DNA from: Fretibacterium sp. | Lineage (GTDB): Bacteria > Synergistota > Synergistia > Synergistales > Aminobacteriaceae | Length of the DNA: 8,463 nt | Assembly (NCBI GenBank): GCA_016280565.1 | Contig: JAEEGY010000208.1 | Coordinates: forward strand, 1 to 8,463 | Direction of reading: 5' to 3' | In this document: piece after piece, positions 6,993-8,463 of the stretch | How positions within the stretch are numbered: the first letter of the stretch is position 1 | Layout of the letters: every line of letters begins with the position of its first letter | Notes under the pieces: model-generated | Databases searched by the model: none | Told to the model about the DNA's origin: nothing | Seen by the model: only the letters and a program-made list of their open reading frames with translations | Translations under genes and position numbers: made by a program

Positions 6993-7259
6993 TTAGCGAA
7001 ACTGGCGGCGGCAGCGCTCGTCCAGCGTCTCAGGTGTGCCCGTGGGGCCGAGCCTCCGCAAGGTCCCCCCGGACCTTGCTTCGACACAGCCGACCGGCCG
7101 AACGCCGCCCTCCCTTCGGGAGTGCGTAAGCTCGGTCGTCTGGCCGGAGTAGACGCCCTCTCCCACGTCTAGGATGGTCCTTCCCGCCGTCACCACATAC
7201 CCGCGCGCAAAGGGCCCCTCCTCCGCGAGGACCCTTCCGTTGTAAAACAGCCGTCTCAT
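6993..7259 (-). pseudogene. Truncated 5' end of an amidohydrolase-like gene
   Basis: An 88-codon frame with a good start: ATG at 7259 and GGAGGC 7 bases upstream. Residues 1-35 (MRRLFYNGRVLAEEGPF, then YVVTAGRTILDVGEG) resemble the N-terminal beta-sandwich of metal-dependent amidohydrolases such as N-acetylglucosamine-6-phosphate deacetylases, where a 'GRVL...V..G.I..VGEG' pattern precedes the first metal-binding HxH. The HxH and the whole catalytic barrel are missing. After about residue 40 the sequence becomes Arg/Gly/Thr-rich and unlike the family, coinciding with the inverted-repeat cluster at 7058-7147, and stops at 6993. The likely explanation is a gene cut by deletion or by insertion of a repeat element. 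A genuine small protein is possible but less likely. The family call rests on a short segment. Confidence 0.55.
7058..7147. repeat. Cluster of inverted repeats (possible repeat element or structured RNA)
   Basis: GCAAGGTCC-cccc-GGACCTTGC (7058-7079) is a perfect 9-bp palindrome with a 4-base loop. Next to it a nested structure is possible: CGACCG near 7091-7096 with CGGTCG near 7132-7137, enclosing ACGC/GCGT and CTCCC-TTC-GGGAG. CCGGCC and GGCCGG offer an alternative outer pairing. The cluster interrupts the amidohydrolase-like frame. No transposase, T-run or flanking target duplication was recognised, so the class of element is undetermined. Confidence 0.5.
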
Positions 7260-7274
7260 TTTGACCGCCTCCGG

Positions 7275-7303
7275 CTTAGACGTCGTAAAACTTATTGTAT
7301 AAT
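7275..7303 (+). promoter_or_regulatory. AT-rich divergent promoter region; plus-strand promoter of the ankyrin gene
   Basis: A perfect TATAAT -10 box lies at 7298-7303 on the plus strand, with a weak -35 candidate CTTAGA at 7275-7280 (17-base spacing). On the minus strand the same AT-rich island (about 7286-7310) offers TACAAT (7299-7294) and TATAAT (7307-7302) for the amidohydrolase remnant, again with poor -35 boxes. It lies between two divergent starts in an otherwise GC-rich window. Confidence 0.55.
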
Positions 7304-7352
7304 TATAAATGAATGCTACAAAGATTGTTCCAGTTTTAGGAGGACGCAGGGA

Positions 7353-8228
7353 ATGACGAGAAGGCGGCTTTCCACTGTATTATTTTCTTATCTGCTGGCG
7401 CTGCTTGCCACCGGGGGAGCTTTCGCCTATCCACGGAAGACGGTAAGCGACGCGGAGTTCCTTGAGCTTTGCGCTTCCGGCACCGCACAGGAGATCGTCG
7501 ACGCCCTGAACAGCGGGGCGAACGTGCAGGCCCGTGATGCCGAGAGCATGACAGGCCTGATGTATGCCGTTGAGAAGAACCCTAACTCCGCGGTCATCCC
7601 CATCCTGTTGGACGCCGGCATGAGCGTCAACGCCAGGGGCGGGCATAACATGACGGCGTTGATGGTAGCTGCGCGTTCAAACCGGAACCCTGGGATTATC
7701 GCCCTCCTGCTCAGTGCGGGGGCAAACATAGAAGCACGCGACGAAAACGGCATGACGGTCCTGATGTTTGCCGCTGCGTTCAACAAAAACCCGGATATCA
7801 TCGATATCCTGCTGGACGCCGGGGCCGATATCAACGCCCGGACAGGGCGCGGCATGACGGCGCTGATGTTCGCCGCCGCAATGAACAACAACCCCGTGGT
7901 CATCGCAACCTTAGTGGAGGCGGGGGCCGACGTCAACGCGCAGGACGAGGGAGGCCGAATGGCCGTCGGGTATGCCCGGGACAATGACAACCTGGTCTCC
8001 TTTGAGATCGCGCTCCGCCGCAGGCGGGACACACAGATGATTGATGTGCTTATCAGCTCTGCGGAGAGGGGCGACGCCGATTCACAGTACCAGCTGGGCC
8101 TGATGTACGCCCGGGGAGAAGGGGTCGAAGAGGACCAGTGGAAGGCTGTGCAGTGGTTCCGCAAGGCGGTGCGGCAGAGGTACGAGCCTGCACGCCACGA
8201 ACTTGTTAAGCGCGGGCTCGATCATTAA
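7353..8228 (+). CDS. Exported ankyrin-repeat protein with C-terminal Sel1-like repeat
   Basis: Probable secreted or periplasmic protein-interaction scaffold; partner unknown. The 291 residues start with a signal peptide (MTRRR, hydrophobic 8-20, likely AFA cleavage after residue 25). A degenerate first ankyrin unit (about 32-65) is followed by four units starting at Met66, Met100, Met134 and Met168, and a final partial one at 202. The period is exactly 34 residues rather than the canonical 33. The recurring pattern is MTALMFAA..N.NP.VI..LL.AGA.VNAR. Residues about 237-275 match a Sel1/TPR-like repeat (GDADSQYQLGLMYARGEGV, then KAVQWFRKAV). Start ATG 7353 has AGGAGGA 8 bases upstream. The repeat type is certain; the biological role is not. 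Proteins of this design are often envelope or secreted factors in host-associated bacteria (inference). Confidence 0.9.
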   Translation: MTRRRLSTVLFSYLLALLATGGAFAYPRKTVSDAEFLELCASGTAQEIVDALNSGANVQARDAESMTGLMYAVEKNPNSAVIPILLDAGMSVNARGGHNMTALMVAARSNRNPGIIALLLSAGANIEARDENGMTVLMFAAAFNKNPDIIDILLDAGADINARTGRGMTALMFAAAMNNNPVVIATLVEAGADVNAQDEGGRMAVGYARDNDNLVSFEIALRRRRDTQMIDVLISSAERGDADSQYQLGLMYARGEGVEEDQWKAVQWFRKAVRQRYEPARHELVKRGLDH

Positions 8229-8237
8229 AAACAAGTC

Positions 8238-8266
8238 TTGCGCGGAACGGAGCGCAATGTTAAGAT
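8238..8266 (+). promoter_or_regulatory. Candidate rpsO promoter
   Basis: TTGCGC (8238-8243, 3 of 6) and TAAGAT (8261-8266, 4 of 6) are 17 bases apart. The -35 hexamer and spacer also form the inverted repeat TTGCGC-8 bases-GCGCAA (8238-8257), starting 9 bases after the ankyrin gene stop. That repeat could be a weak terminator without a T-run, or an operator. Transcription would start near 8273. Confidence 0.5.
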
Positions 8267-8272
8267 ACACGG

Positions 8273-8415
8273 TGCCCCGGGCTCAGGGTCCCGTCATTCC
8301 ACTGGATCGGACGGACAGCCGGGCCGGCGGCTGGGGTTCCAGGGGGGCGAATGGCCATAGGTCACGATGCCATCCTGCTGAGCTTCGATCATAACGACAG
8401 AGGTGACTACGTTCA
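8273..8415 (+). promoter_or_regulatory. Structured 5' leader of rpsO, possible S15 autoregulatory region
   Basis: No gene is seen here. A hairpin CAGCCG-GGCCGG-CGGCTG (8316-8333) can be enclosed by CTGGA/TCCAG (8302-8306 with 8338-8342). Further on, TAGGTCAC (8358-8365) can pair with GTGACTA (8403-8409) with one bulged G, covering the 3' half of the Shine-Dalgarno AGAGGTGA (8399-8406). S15 is known to repress its own mRNA through leader structures in several bacteria, so autogenous control is plausible. The pairings were found by eye. Confidence 0.5.
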
Positions 8416-8463
8416 ATGATCCAGAAGGAAAAGAAGCAGTCCATTATCAGTGAGTACCAGACC
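8416..8463 (+). CDS. rpsO: 30S ribosomal protein S15, N-terminal 16 codons (runs off window)
   Basis: ATG 8416 begins MIQKEKKQSIISEYQT, which matches the start of bacterial S15 (typically MxxxEKKxxIIxxYx). S15 is a primary 16S rRNA-binding protein needed for assembly of the 30S platform. The Shine-Dalgarno AGAGGTGA ends 9 bases upstream. The full protein should be about 89 residues; the rest lies beyond 8463, and pnp is the usual next gene. Only the N-terminus is visible, but the match and the strong ribosome binding site make the call good. Confidence 0.87.
   Translation, partial: MIQKEKKQSIISEYQT

Noticed and set aside
8302..8342. tRNA-like T-arm (GGTTCCA) in the rpsO leader
   Set aside because: No acceptor stem, D-arm or anticodon arm could be placed around it.
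8203..8394. 63-codon plus-strand frame after the ankyrin gene
   Set aside because: It overlaps the end of the ankyrin gene and the rpsO leader, has no Shine-Dalgarno and no recognisable motif; the region is better explained as promoter and leader.

Overview
The window is a GC-rich bacterial chromosomal segment. Gene content, the rimO-pgpA-cinA-recA order, a classical TRAP transporter and a secreted ankyrin/Sel1 protein fit a Gram-negative anaerobe. My best guess is the phylum Synergistota (for example a Fretibacterium-like organism), but this is inference from style and was not tested by a search. No phage, transposase, CRISPR array, tRNA or rRNA is visible.

Positions 1-3144, plus strand: a tightly packed housekeeping operon. 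It holds the 3' part of rimO (ribosomal protein S12 methylthiotransferase), pgpA (phosphatidylglycerophosphatase A), a stand-alone CinA C-terminal domain protein (nicotinamide-nucleotide amidase) and recA. Genes overlap or sit a few bases apart. recA most likely starts at a TTG codon and has an unusual DNA-binding loop L2. A perfect hairpin at 3115-3144 ends the operon and also serves the convergent operon opposite.

Positions 3172-6113, minus strand: a complete tripartite TRAP transporter in the order dctP (periplasmic binding protein), dctQ (small membrane subunit), dctM (large membrane subunit). It is driven by a near-consensus sigma-70 promoter. A terminator-like hairpin with a U-tract lies between dctP and dctQ and probably sets a high ratio of binding protein to membrane subunits.

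Positions 6123-7310, minus strand: a DUF533/TerB-like protein with its own promoter. Upstream of it lies an apparently truncated 5' end of an amidohydrolase-type gene whose reading frame runs into a dense cluster of inverted repeats.

Positions 7275-8228, plus strand: a divergently oriented gene for an exported protein with a 34-residue-period ankyrin array followed by one Sel1-like repeat. From 8238 onward there is a candidate promoter, a roughly 140-nt structured leader and the first 16 codons of rpsO (ribosomal protein S15). The leader can form a helix that masks the rpsO Shine-Dalgarno sequence, suggesting autogenous control.

Most of the window is ordinary core genome. The points that deserve a second look are the RecA loop L2, the dctP/dctQ terminator, the inverted-repeat cluster in the broken amidohydrolase gene, the ankyrin/Sel1 protein and the rpsO leader. 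I did not find convincing evidence of a wholly new biological system.
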